Assembly: GCF_030269485.1 (NCBI RefSeq)
Contig: NZ_BSTL01000036.1
Location: 1-64,000 of the forward strand
Direction of reading: 5' to 3'
DNA: 64,000 nt
From: Actinoplanes sp. NBRC 103695
GTDB taxonomy: Bacteria > Actinomycetota > Actinomycetes > Mycobacteriales > Micromonosporaceae
The first letter of the stretch is position 1; each line of letters starts with the position of its first letter. This document shows, piece after piece, positions 53,979 to 62,672 of this stretch. The position numbers and the translations under genes are program-made. The notes under the pieces are model-generated. The model made no database searches. It saw only the letters and a program-made list of their open reading frames with translations, and was not told where the DNA came from.

Positions 53979-54429
53979 CGACGCGGATCCGCAGCTCGAC
54001 GAGTTCGCCCGGCGGGTCGGCGACGTCACCCGGGCGCCACTGGCCATGGTCAACTTCGTCCAGACCGACCGGCAGTACCTGGGTGGGCTGTACGCCGGCA
54101 CGGCCATCCCGGAGGCGATCCGGACCGCCTTGGCCGGTCGTACATTCACGCGCGAGCACGGGTACTGCCCGCACGTGGTCGTCCGGCGCAAGGCACTCGT
54201 GCTCGATGACGTCTGCGACTATCCCCGCTTCGCCAGCAACCCGGTGGTGGACGAGATCGGCATCCGCTCGTACCTGGGCGCTCCGATGATCGACCGGACC
54301 GGCGTCACGCTCGGCACGGTCTGCGTGGTCGATGTCGAACCACGTCCCTGGGGGCGCCCCGGGCTGGAGACGATCAAGGCGCTGGCTTCGGAGATGGTCG
54401 CGCAGATCCACGCTCGCGAGGCTGAGTAG
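53884..54429 (+). CDS. GAF-domain sensor protein
   Basis: 181 residues from ATG 53884, nine bases after GAGGAGAG (an ATG at 53863 is also in frame). The GAF core is plain: DEFARRVGDVTRAPLAMVNFVQ, ALVLDDVCDYPRFASNP and RSYLGAPMIDRTGVTLGTVCVVD. There is no output domain. It overlaps cvnD and probably gives the conservon a small-molecule or redox input. Confidence 0.88.
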   Translation: MIYDFSGHHPLTPADLELPARMRRLHELGLGDDADPQLDEFARRVGDVTRAPLAMVNFVQTDRQYLGGLYAGTAIPEAIRTALAGRTFTREHGYCPHVVVRRKALVLDDVCDYPRFASNPVVDEIGIRSYLGAPMIDRTGVTLGTVCVVDVEPRPWGRPGLETIKALASEMVAQIHAREAE

Positions 54430-54442
54430 CCCGAAGATCACC

Positions 54443-54479
54443 GGGCCGGGCAGCACTTCCACGGACAGCTGCCCGGCCC
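54443..54479 (+). terminator. Hairpin terminator of the conservon
   Basis: GGGCCGGGCAGC (54443-54454) pairs perfectly with GCTGCCCGGCCC (54468-54479), a 12-bp stem with a 13-base loop, followed by ATTTCGT. It lies 14 bp after the GAF stop. Confidence 0.8.
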
Positions 54480-54562
54480 ATTTCGTGACCCTAGGTAGCG
54501 GCTTGACCCCGTTGAGAAACCGAGGGGCCCGTTGTAGAGTTCGGTCGAATAGGCAAACTTAA

Positions 54563-54608
54563 GGCGGATCATTGATCAATTAGTTCCGCCTGCCGTGCAA
54601 TTTGCACG
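54563..54608. promoter_or_regulatory. Nested palindromes upstream of the acyl-CoA dehydrogenase
   Basis: In a locally AT-rich stretch, ATTGATCAAT (54571-54580) is flanked by GGCGGA (54563-54568) and TCCGCC (54585-54590). Directly after it comes CGTGCAA-T-TTGCACG (54594-54608). These perfect symmetries, 55 bp before the likely start, suggest operator(s) for a dimeric regulator that is not encoded nearby. Confidence 0.6.
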
Positions 54609-54662
54609 AAGTCGCCGGCCGCCGCCGACGGTGATATCGAGTACCGATCCGTGGAGTGGACG

Positions 54663-56285
54663 ATGAATGTCGAAGCCCTCGGTCACGACACTGTCTTCGG
54701 CACAGCGGCAGACGACCGGCCGGAGCCGTCATCGGCGACGCGGATGGTGGAATTTCTGCGCGCCTACTCCCGGAATTTCCTCAATTCCCGGCTGGTCGAC
54801 GAGCGTCGTTCCCTGCCGCCGGCACTGACCTCGGATTTCGCCGATGCCGGGCTGCTCGGCCTGCAGATTCCGCAGAAATTCGGCGGCCAGGATCTGTCCC
54901 ACACCGACATGAACCGGGTGTTTACCCAACTCGGGGCGATAGACGCCAATCTCGCCGTTTTCTGCGCGGTGCACAACACTCTCGGAACCGCACCGATCCA
55001 ACAGTCGGCGGCCGAGGACGTCCGCAGCCGTGTGCTGCCCCGCCTGGCTACCGGACAGGCGTTGGCCACCAGCGCCATCAGCGAGCCCGGAATCGGTTCC
55101 CACCTGCGCGGGATGGCCACCAGCGCGACCCGCAACCCCGACGGCTCCTACACCATCAACGGCCGCAAGAAATGGATTTCGCTGGGCGGGGACGCCCGGT
55201 ACGTCAACGTCTTCGCGCTCGTCCGGGACGACGACGGCCGGCCCCAAGGCATTACCGGCTTCCTGGTCGACAGCCGCACACCGGGTTTCGAGATCGGTCC
55301 GGAAATGCTGACCCTGGGGCTGCGCGGGGTACCCCAATACGATCTCCGCTTCCGCGAGCTCCGGGTGCCGGCCTCGGCCGTGCTGGGCGGCGAGGGAGAC
55401 GGTCTCAGCACGGCCAAAGCGGCATTCATGGGCGGCCGGATCGTGCTCGCCGCAATGGCCGCGGGGGCGGCGATGCGCTCTCTTGAACTGGTCCAGAGAT
55501 TCACCTCCGGCCGCGTGGTCGCCACCGGCTACCTGGCCGAGAACGGGCGCATACGTCAGTTGCTGGCCGGGGCCGGAGCCGCCGTCCAAGCGGTGGAAAC
55601 GCTGATCGGGCGAATCGCGACCTGGCGGGACGCCGGCCACGACGTACCCGATGCCTGGTATTTCTGCGCGAAGATCCTCGGCTGCGAATTGGGCTGGAGC
55701 GCCATCGACGCGGCTCTTCAGGTATTGGGGGCTCGCGGGTTCCTCGACACCAATACGGTCGGTCAGCACTTCCGGGACTACCGGCTGTTCCGGATCTTCG
55801 AGGGTTCCACCGAGGCCCTCTCGGTCTACCTCGGCACCAAGCTGATCAAGAATCCCGGCGAGTTGGCGAAGCTGGTGCGGCCGGTGCAGCCGAACGCACG
55901 GGTGCTCGCGCAGGTCGACCGGGTCGTGGCACTCGCCGCCCGTCTCCCCGGCGACGACGCCGCCCAGCACATCCACGCGGCGATGATCGGCGAGCTGGCG
56001 TGCTGGGCCCTGCTGGCCGCGGTGACGAGCGACGCCGGGCACCGGTCGGCGATGCACGGCTACACCACGTCCTGGACCGAGGATCAGCTCAGGCGACGGC
56101 TGGACCACGCCCACCCGGGCGCATCGCGGGATCTGCCCACCGGGGCGGAGTTCGCGGCGTACGTGGCCGGCTGTGCCGACGCCATCGGTGAGGTCGACCA
56201 GCGACGCTGGCCCGGTGAGGAGTGGAGCGCCGACCCGCTGCTCCGCCGACGCGGCGGACCACAGCGCAGGGCATGTGAGCAGTAG
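54663..56285 (+). CDS. Acyl-CoA/ACP dehydrogenase with C-terminal extension
   Basis: 540 residues from ATG 54663 (GGAG upstream; GTG 54651 is in frame). The flavin fold shows GLLGLQIPQKFGGQDLSHTD, SAISEPGIGSHLRGM, NGRKKWISLGGDARYVNVFA and FRIFEGSTEALSVYLGTKLI. Classical members end near residue 390; here another 150 Ala-rich residues follow with a conserved-looking WALLAAVTSDAG. It is convergent with FkbH and carrier-protein genes, so it may oxidise an ACP-bound hydroxyacyl unit, as FkbI does in methoxymalonyl-ACP synthesis; the link is inferred. Confidence 0.88.
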   Translation: MNVEALGHDTVFGTAADDRPEPSSATRMVEFLRAYSRNFLNSRLVDERRSLPPALTSDFADAGLLGLQIPQKFGGQDLSHTDMNRVFTQLGAIDANLAVFCAVHNTLGTAPIQQSAAEDVRSRVLPRLATGQALATSAISEPGIGSHLRGMATSATRNPDGSYTINGRKKWISLGGDARYVNVFALVRDDDGRPQGITGFLVDSRTPGFEIGPEMLTLGLRGVPQYDLRFRELRVPASAVLGGEGDGLSTAKAAFMGGRIVLAAMAAGAAMRSLELVQRFTSGRVVATGYLAENGRIRQLLAGAGAAVQAVETLIGRIATWRDAGHDVPDAWYFCAKILGCELGWSAIDAALQVLGARGFLDTNTVGQHFRDYRLFRIFEGSTEALSVYLGTKLIKNPGELAKLVRPVQPNARVLAQVDRVVALAARLPGDDAAQHIHAAMIGELACWALLAAVTSDAGHRSAMHGYTTSWTEDQLRRRLDHAHPGASRDLPTGAEFAAYVAGCADAIGEVDQRRWPGEEWSADPLLRRRGGPQRRACEQ

Positions 56286-56494
56286 TGCGCAGCCTCAGAC
56301 TCCCGGATCGCGCAGGCCGTACCCGATCACGCGCATGCCGAAGGTCAACACCAGCGCCGGTCCGGGAGTCGATGTTGATGTCTTCTTCTCTGCACTCGTC
56401 GCCCTGCTCCGCGAAGACCACGGTGTAGGGCTTGACCGGCTCCCTTCCGAAGGTGAGGGAGATGCCACTACACCCGGCAGGCCCGCACGGAACG

Positions 56495-57565
56495 CTAGAA
56501 CGGATCTCCTGCTGGAGTGCTGAACCCGCCCGTCTTCGCGGGCACGGTGACAGTCAGATAGTCCGGGTACGAGCGCGGTGGACGCGGCGGCAACACCAGG
56601 GTGCGTACGCCGTCAGCATCCGGGTCGCCGACGGGTTGCAGCCCGGCCAGCCGGTACACCTTGTACATGGGCGCGTTCACCTCGGTGGCGAGGAAATCAG
56701 CGGTCAGCTGGACCCCGTCCTCCGCGCACCGCCGTTCCAGATACGTCAGCATGGTTCCGCCGATGTTGCGGCCCATGACGCGGCAGGACATCAGGAACAA
56801 CCGGATACGCCACTCCGACACACCGCGGGCGACCACGGCAAGACCGATCGTGCCGTACGAACCGAACCGATCCTGCAGTTCGGCGACCAGGACGAGGTGG
56901 TCAGGAGAATCGATCAGCCGCGCCAGCTCCTGGGGTGTGAAGGTCACGCCGGTGGTGTTGAGCTGGTGGGTGCGCTCGGTGAGTTCGGCGGCCCGCTCCA
57001 GGTGCTCGATCGTCGCCGTCGAGAGATCGACCCTCATGTCCAGGGAGCGGAGGAACTCCAGGCGCGGACCCTGAAAGGACTTCTCGAAATCGTTGCGTTG
57101 CTCGGCCTGCCGATACAGAGCACGCCGGTTGCGGCCGTCCGCGGTGATCGGGCGATTCAGGTCGGGCCGCCGCAGGAGCCCGGGCAGGTCTTCAGGGCCG
57201 GCGCAGCGGACCTGCGGATGACTGAACGACACCTCCGCCCGTTCGAACTCGGAGTCGTCGATGAACAGTACGGCGTCGAGTGCTACGTCGAGTCGTTGTG
57301 CGATCTCCGCCACCAGGTCCGACTTGGGCTGCCAAGAGATCTGCGGCGCCAGGAAGTAGTCGTGGAGGCCAAGCCGGGACAGCTCAGCGAGCGCCGGGCC
57401 CGAGGCATTCTTGCTCGCGACCGACTGGAGGATGCCACGCTGGTCGAGGGTCTCGATCGCTTCTCGGACCTCGGTGCTGAGCCGGACCCCGCGGCCCTCC
57501 GCCAGCGTCCCGGCCCAGACGGTGTCGTCGAGGTCCCAGATCACGCACTTGATCAGGCCGGTCAT
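56495..57565 (-). CDS. FkbH-like HAD-family protein (glyceryl-ACP forming type)
   Basis: 356 residues. The HAD nucleophile motif is VIWDLDDTVWAG, followed by SVASKNASGPALAELSRLGL and VLFIDDSEFERAEV. The C-terminal half is the GNAT-like FkbH region with RTHQLNTTGVTFTPQEL and LMSCRVMGRNIG. FkbH proteins load 1,3-bisphosphoglycerate onto a carrier protein as a glyceryl unit for methoxymalonyl-ACP or tetronate building. It overlaps the carrier-protein gene by 4 bases (57562-57565), its natural partner. Confidence 0.92.
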   Translation of the reverse strand: MTGLIKCVIWDLDDTVWAGTLAEGRGVRLSTEVREAIETLDQRGILQSVASKNASGPALAELSRLGLHDYFLAPQISWQPKSDLVAEIAQRLDVALDAVLFIDDSEFERAEVSFSHPQVRCAGPEDLPGLLRRPDLNRPITADGRNRRALYRQAEQRNDFEKSFQGPRLEFLRSLDMRVDLSTATIEHLERAAELTERTHQLNTTGVTFTPQELARLIDSPDHLVLVAELQDRFGSYGTIGLAVVARGVSEWRIRLFLMSCRVMGRNIGGTMLTYLERRCAEDGVQLTADFLATEVNAPMYKVYRLAGLQPVGDPDADGVRTLVLPPRPPRSYPDYLTVTVPAKTGGFSTPAGDPF

Positions 57566-57825
57566 CGTCCGCTCTCCCCGAGCTTCCGTCTGACCAGCCG
57601 AACCATGGCTTCAGGCGTTTCGAAATTGTCGGGGTCGAGGTCCTCGTCGGATATCTCGACGCCGAACCGGTCCTCGATGAACGCGACGAGTTCGACGGTG
57701 GCCATCGAGTCGAGGAGCCCGTCGGTCATCAGCCGGGTGCCCTCCCCGAGCCGGTCGACGTCGCCGACGACCTTCCCGAGGAACTCCGTGAGCACACCTG
57801 AGATGTCGTCCTCTGCGGCGTTCAT
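57562..57825 (-). CDS. Acyl carrier protein (FkbJ-like)
   Basis: 87 residues. The phosphopantetheine site is TDGLLDSMATVELVAFIED, with the attachment Ser in DSM; the helical pattern is that of a free-standing carrier. Translation is coupled to the FkbH-like gene, pointing to a glyceryl- or other C3-ACP intermediate. Confidence 0.92.
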   Translation of the reverse strand: MNAAEDDISGVLTEFLGKVVGDVDRLGEGTRLMTDGLLDSMATVELVAFIEDRFGVEISDEDLDPDNFETPEAMVRLVRRKLGESGR

Positions 57826-58474
57826 CGCGAACCTTCCTGTCGATCACATCGGCTTCGACGGGTCCTCAACGGCCCGGCTCGGGGCGGCGAGCGCGCACTT
57901 CGGCGACGAGAAAATTGCTTAGAGAACCTCGCGACGGTCGTTCTCATCGCGGATCTGGCAGCCTTCTGATCCCCAGCGATGCCGCAGAACCATCGTTTTT
58001 CGGCGAGCAGGAAACCGGTGTCACCTTAGGCAGGACCTTTCCCCTGCCAGTCACGCCCGTCCAGTTATCTCGTGGAACCGTGCGTCGGCACTGTAAACGA
58101 CACCTTCCGGCGCGCAGAACACTCTCAATGCATCGACCGACGTATTTTCGCATGAGCACCGTCAAGCTGGCAACACGTTGCCGATAAGGCATCTCGGACA
58201 CTCGACATACTGGACCGCCGACAATGCAGTCACTAGAGTTGCCGATCATGCGACATGAGCTACCACTGTGGACGCGGTGCGCCGCGATGCGGCATTCTCC
58301 GTCACCGGAGCGCACGCCGGGGCTCAGCCGTCGCCGAGGGCCTGCCTTGCCGGCCAGCGATCTGCGGTGGCCAACCCGAGCGGAGACGGTTCCGGGCGGG
58401 TCGCCGGCCAGAAATCTCGACAAACGCGTTGACCTGAAACGCATCCATGGCATGCCGCTCGCCGGAGGCCTCCG
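57826..58474. other. 649-bp divergent intergenic region
   Basis: No gene that I can support; short frames here lack family resemblance. It must hold the promoters of the carrier/FkbH operon (minus) and of the VOC gene (plus). GTTGCCGAT occurs twice (58177-58185 and 58238-58246). GC is lower than in the neighbouring genes. Confidence 0.5.
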
Positions 58475-58894
58475 ATGATTCTCGGCATCGACCACGTCGG
58501 GCTGCGCCTGGCCGACCCCGCGGCGGCCCATGATGCGTTCGTCGCACTGGGGATGGGCCGGACCGACAGCGGGTCAGCCGAAGCGTTCGGCGTGAACTGC
58601 GAATTCTGGGGTTTCAGTGGCGAGGCGCCATTCGTGGAACTGGTGGCGCCGGCCGTGCCGGACTCTGCCGTGAGTGGTCCTCTGGAACGCGAGGGCCCGG
58701 GCCTTTATCACATCGCCTTCACGGTGGACGATCTTGACATAGAGACGAGGCGGCTCCGGACGAACGGATTCAGCCCGGTCAGGGTGACACCCTGTGCCGG
58801 CGCGCGAAAAGGAATGACAGTTACGTTCCTTTACCTTCGTCAACCCGTCGGACTGCTGATCGAGCTGGTGCACTACGCCGATCCGTCGCATTAG
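58475..58894 (+). CDS. VOC-family (glyoxalase/epimerase-like) protein
   Basis: 139 residues. Two beta-alpha-beta-beta-beta modules: MILGIDHVGLRLADPAAAHDAF and GLYHIAFTVDDLDIETRRL, with metal-ligand positions H7, E50-region (FVELVAP), H82-region (YHIAF) and a final E (LLIELVHY). The His/Glu set resembles methylmalonyl-CoA epimerase, so it may epimerise an acyl thioester or rearrange a small metabolite of this cluster. It stands alone on the plus strand. Confidence 0.85.
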   Translation: MILGIDHVGLRLADPAAAHDAFVALGMGRTDSGSAEAFGVNCEFWGFSGEAPFVELVAPAVPDSAVSGPLEREGPGLYHIAFTVDDLDIETRRLRTNGFSPVRVTPCAGARKGMTVTFLYLRQPVGLLIELVHYADPSH

Positions 58895-58988
58895 CAAGTC
58901 TGCACAGAACCCGGAGTATTCACACTCGTCCCGACCGGACCAACCTTTCTACCGCCTTTGCGGAACGACGCACTGGACGCCGGGCCGT

Positions 58989-59888
58989 TCAGCGCCGAGT
59001 GAAGAAGTAGGTCCGCGCCTGCTCGGGATCGACGTCCACCACCCGGCCGGCGGTCACCGACGCGGCCATCTGCTCCAGCGAGCACTCGCCGAAGAGGAAG
59101 CGGCCCAGCGTCGCCGACTCGACTCCGGGATGCTTGGTCTCGAAGTAGCGCAGGCTCTGCTTCAAGCCGTCGAGTTTGTCCGCCGCCAGGGGGGTCTCCA
59201 GGTGGTACACCCTGGCGCTCGGCGCGTAGTGGAACGACACCCCCGCCCGGTGCAATCGCAGCCCGAGTTCCAGATCCTCCAGGCCCCACTGCTGGAAACC
59301 CTCGTCGAAGCCGCCCACCCGGTCGGCGTCGGCGCGCCGGAACGAGACGTTGCGGCCGACGAAGCAGAGCCACGGGATCGGCTGGGCCCTCGGGTCGCGG
59401 TCGAACAGTGTCAGGGTCTGCGCGGCGAAGTAGTCCCGGCGGCTGCGGCGGTGCAGCCGCTCCCACCGGCCCTCGGTGGCCTCGGCGAGGATGACGCGGT
59501 TCTCCGGGGTGGTCAGGTCGGCGAGGTACGTGTTGTACCGGTCCCCCACGACGACCGCAGCGCCGTGCCGGCGGTGGGTGTCCAGGTGCTCGGCGACGAA
59601 ACCGGTGCCGAAGAGGACGTCGTCGTCGATGCACAGCACGATCTCCGCCGACGAGGCCTTGATGCCGGTGTTGCGTGCTCCGGCGCAGCCCGTCTGCCGT
59701 TGCCGGACCAGGCGGATCGGCAGGTCGCCGTGCCCCTCCAAGCTGGAGGTGAGGTCGACCACGGAGCCGTCGTCGACGACGACGGCCTCGAAGCCGCCGG
59801 CCACGCCCTGTTGCGCGGCGAGGGCGGCCAGCACCAGCCGCAGCCGGTCCGGCCGGTTGTGGGTGATCACCACGACCGAGACGTCCAT
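58989..59888 (-). CDS. Family 2 glycosyltransferase
   Basis: 299 residues. SVVVITHNRPDRLRLVLAAL opens a GT-A fold, VVVDDGS and VLCIDDDVLF give the nucleotide and metal (DxD) sites, and FDEGFQQWGLEDLELGLRL is the ED acceptor-base motif. It transfers a sugar from a nucleotide donor, in the cytoplasm. A second GT2 gene lies at 61522 on the same strand, so the product may carry two sugars. Confidence 0.9.
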   Translation of the reverse strand: MDVSVVVITHNRPDRLRLVLAALAAQQGVAGGFEAVVVDDGSVVDLTSSLEGHGDLPIRLVRQRQTGCAGARNTGIKASSAEIVLCIDDDVLFGTGFVAEHLDTHRRHGAAVVVGDRYNTYLADLTTPENRVILAEATEGRWERLHRRSRRDYFAAQTLTLFDRDPRAQPIPWLCFVGRNVSFRRADADRVGGFDEGFQQWGLEDLELGLRLHRAGVSFHYAPSARVYHLETPLAADKLDGLKQSLRYFETKHPGVESATLGRFLFGECSLEQMAASVTAGRVVDVDPEQARTYFFTRR

Positions 59889-60057
59889 CCTGTTCCTTTC
59901 TTCACGTCAGGCCGCAGTAACGTGCGGGCCCAGCGCACGCTGTTGCCAATTGGCTGTGCAGAGCCGCGGTCCGGGCCCGGACGGCGAGATCGGTGACGCC
60001 GGCCCGTCCGGCTCGCGGTGCAGGGTCTCGGACCAGTGCATCGAGGGAACAGCCCGG

Positions 60058-61242
60058 TCACCAGCGGACCGGCAGGGCACGCAGGCCGTGGATGAGCATC
60101 TCGGCGCGGAAGGCGAGCTGATCCTCGGACACGACCGGCCGGAGCCCGGGCAGACGCGACATCACCTCGGCCACGGCCAGTTCGGTCTGGGCAACCGCGA
60201 CCGGCGCGCCCAGGCAGCGGTGGATCCCGTGGCCGAACGCCAGATGCGGGCGCATGTCACGGGTTATGTCGAAGGTGTCGGCGTCGGGGAACTCGGCCGG
60301 GTCGCGGTTCGCGGTCGGCAGGTTGAGCACGACCGCCTCACCGGCTCGTACCCGCTGCCCGGCGACGTCGACGTCCTTGACCGCCACCCGGGCGATGCCG
60401 TATTGCACCAAGGTCCAGTATCTCAGCGCTTCGTGCACGGCGGCCTTGGCCCAGCGGGGTGGGTCCTCGCGTACGAGAGCGGCCTGTTCCGGGTCTCGCA
60501 GCAGCGAGAACATCGTCAGCCCGGTCAGCGCCGGGGTGGTCTCGGACCCGGCGATGATCACCAGGTTGGCGACGCCGACCAGATCGTCCAGGGTGAATCC
60601 CTCGTCGGTGCCGAGGTGGACGGCGAGCAGCCCGAGCAGATTGTCGCCGCCGCGGTCGGCCGCCTCCGGGATCGCCCGGCGCAGGTACTGAGTCATCCGC
60701 CCGGCTGCGGCCTTGCGCCGGGCCGGTGAGGCGTCGAAGGTCTGCAGCTCGCGGACCACGTCGAGGAAGAACTCGGCGTCGGAGCCGGGGGTGCCGAGCA
60801 TCTGCGAGGCGACGGCCATGTTCAGCGGCACGGCCAGGCCGGCGATCAGGTCAGCCGGTGGCCCGGTGTCGATCAGCCGGTCGACCAGGTCGAGGACGGT
60901 TTCACGCATGGCCGGGATCATCCGGCGCACCCGGCCCGGCGTGAACTGCGCCGAGACCAGTTGCCGCAGCCGGGTGTGCTCCGGCGGGTCCATGGTGAGG
61001 AAATGGCCGGGCGTGCGGTGTTTCGAGGCCATCGGCATCGCCGGGAAACCGTCGACGGTGTCGTCGGCGCTGAAGTCGTCGCTGCTGGCGAGGATCTCCC
61101 GGGTCGCCTGGAACCCGTTGACCAGCCAGGCGTCGCCGCCGTAGCTCAGCGGGCACCGGCTCATCGTCCCGGCCTCGCGGTACTCGGCCGGCGGATGGTC
61201 GGGGGTTCGCCGCGGGATCGGGAAGGCCGGTCGGGTGGTCAC
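60058..61242 (-). CDS. Cytochrome P450
   Basis: 394 residues from GTG 61242. N-terminal RPAFPIPRRTPDHPPAEY is typical of actinobacterial P450s. The I-helix AGSETTPALTG has the normal acid-threonine pair, EALRYW the ExxR, and the haem loop FGHGIHRCLG the ligand Cys. It is a soluble class I enzyme needing ferredoxin partners not encoded here. Its start overlaps the stop of a 49-residue reading frame (GTGA, 61239-61242). It probably hydroxylates the metabolite of this cluster. Confidence 0.93.
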   Translation of the reverse strand: MTTRPAFPIPRRTPDHPPAEYREAGTMSRCPLSYGGDAWLVNGFQATREILASSDDFSADDTVDGFPAMPMASKHRTPGHFLTMDPPEHTRLRQLVSAQFTPGRVRRMIPAMRETVLDLVDRLIDTGPPADLIAGLAVPLNMAVASQMLGTPGSDAEFFLDVVRELQTFDASPARRKAAAGRMTQYLRRAIPEAADRGGDNLLGLLAVHLGTDEGFTLDDLVGVANLVIIAGSETTPALTGLTMFSLLRDPEQAALVREDPPRWAKAAVHEALRYWTLVQYGIARVAVKDVDVAGQRVRAGEAVVLNLPTANRDPAEFPDADTFDITRDMRPHLAFGHGIHRCLGAPVAVAQTELAVAEVMSRLPGLRPVVSEDQLAFRAEMLIHGLRALPVRW

Positions 61243-61388
61243 GCCGGCACGCTCATCGCGGTCGGCCCGTCGTAGGCGCGGTCCAGGCAGGCGCGGTCCG
61301 GGCCCCGGCGCCGTCCGTTCTTCAGGTCCCGGCTGAAGTACCGCACCTCGAACGATGACCGGTACAGAAATTTGTCGCTCTCCGGCAT
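61239..61388 (-). CDS. 49-residue peptide coupled to the P450
   Basis: ATG 61388 is preceded by GGGAG at good spacing and the stop overlaps the P450 GTG. The peptide is rich in aromatic and basic residues (MPESDKFLYRSSFEVRYFSR at the front; RRRGPDRACLDRAYDG later) and has one Cys. It is unlike its neighbours and I know no family. It may be a P450-modified peptide precursor, a small partner protein, or only a leader that couples translation. Confidence 0.5.
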   Translation of the reverse strand: MPESDKFLYRSSFEVRYFSRDLKNGRRRGPDRACLDRAYDGPTAMSVPA

Positions 61389-61521
61389 GACAACGCTCCC
61401 AAGTGGCGGCCCGGACCGTGCAGCCCGATCTGTGGATTGCGGCTCGCACTGCGGTCCTGGCATCGGCGATGCTGTTGAACACCTTGATCCTCGAGGCGGG
61501 ACCTTCGCCCGCTTCACCCGG

Positions 61522-62595
61522 TCAGCCGGTCGGCAACGGCGCCGCCGCGCAGTACAAATTCGGTGGCGCGACAACGTCGGAAGGCGACGGAGGCAACGCC
61601 GACGCGTAGAGCCTGAGAATCTCGTCGCGTACCGTCGGCGACTCGACCGCGCTGATCTCATGGAACAGCTGATTGATCTGCAGCAGGCCGTGCTTACGGG
61701 TAACGAACTGCCAGTACAGATAAGTCTCGAGGGTGCCGTGGTTGCGACAGAAGTGCTCCGCATTACGCAGCAGTTCCGCCCCGCGACGCCGGACCGCGAA
61801 CTCGACGGCTCCGTCGCCCTGGGGATGCAACTGGTGCAGATTCACCGCGTCGACGTCGAAGACAGTGCGAAGGCCGTGCCGATGCAGGCGGTAACCCAGA
61901 TCAGTGTCCTCGATGCCCCAGCCGCGGTAGGTCTCGTCGAATCCGCCGATGTCAGCCAGCGCCTCCGGGCTGACCGAGAGGTTGCCCGTGGTCACCAGCG
62001 TCCACGGCAGTGCGTATCCCCTGAGTTCCGGGGAGAACATGTGCACGATGTCCGGGTGGTTGTCGTAGTCGTGGCTGAGATCGATGCGCGCCGCCGTGGA
62101 GGTGAAGTCCTCGATGAGGTCGGAGGGTTCGATCAGCCGTTGATCTGCGGAGCCGCCGCTGGACCACTCGGGAAATCTGTCGTGCAGCAGGGCCCTCTCG
62201 GCGTCGTCGGCGGTCAGCCGGCCGCCGCCCTTCCAGACCGTCGCGACGCGACGTTTCCAGCCGATGGCCAGCGTGCCGGGGTCATGGCCGGCATGGCGCC
62301 GCACGAGATCGGGAGTGGCGATGCAACAGTCGTCGACGAACAGCACCCTGTCGCCGTCGGCAGCCTGCAACCCGTGGTTGCGCGCGGCCGCTCGGCCACC
62401 GTGCGGCGGCGTCAGGTAAGTGATGCCGAAGTGGCGCCGGTAGGCCGCCACCAGGTCGCGGGTGGAAGGATCACCCCCGTCATTCACGAGGATCAGTTCG
62501 AAGTCCTGGTGCGTCTGCCGCACCAGCGAGGCGAGGGTGTATTCTAGATACTCGTTCTTGCCGTAGGTCGGCATCACCACGCTGACCGAGGTCAT
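61522..62595 (-). CDS. Family 2 glycosyltransferase
   Basis: 357 residues. VSVVMPTYGKNEYLEYTLASL, LILVNDGGD and VLFVDDCCIATP give the GT-A nucleotide and metal sites, and FDETYRGWGIEDTDLGYRLHR the ED motif. About 110 extra C-terminal residues follow, with a Trp/Tyr helix (LETYLYWQFVTRKHG). Domain layout differs from the first GT2 gene, so a different sugar or acceptor is expected. It lies between the P450 unit and the FAH gene on the same strand. Confidence 0.9.
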   Translation of the reverse strand: MTSVSVVMPTYGKNEYLEYTLASLVRQTHQDFELILVNDGGDPSTRDLVAAYRRHFGITYLTPPHGGRAAARNHGLQAADGDRVLFVDDCCIATPDLVRRHAGHDPGTLAIGWKRRVATVWKGGGRLTADDAERALLHDRFPEWSSGGSADQRLIEPSDLIEDFTSTAARIDLSHDYDNHPDIVHMFSPELRGYALPWTLVTTGNLSVSPEALADIGGFDETYRGWGIEDTDLGYRLHRHGLRTVFDVDAVNLHQLHPQGDGAVEFAVRRRGAELLRNAEHFCRNHGTLETYLYWQFVTRKHGLLQINQLFHEISAVESPTVRDEILRLYASALPPSPSDVVAPPNLYCAAAPLPTG

Positions 62596-62672
62596 ACCGG
62601 CCCGCTCCTCCCGCCGCCCTCCGGCGGACGTATGCGTGTCACGAGATTCCTCCCGGCTTGGCTGCGTTGCGG

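Noticed and set aside
57915..58187. A 90-codon plus-strand frame
   Set aside because: No ribosome site, no recognisable domain and a composition unlike neighbouring genes.
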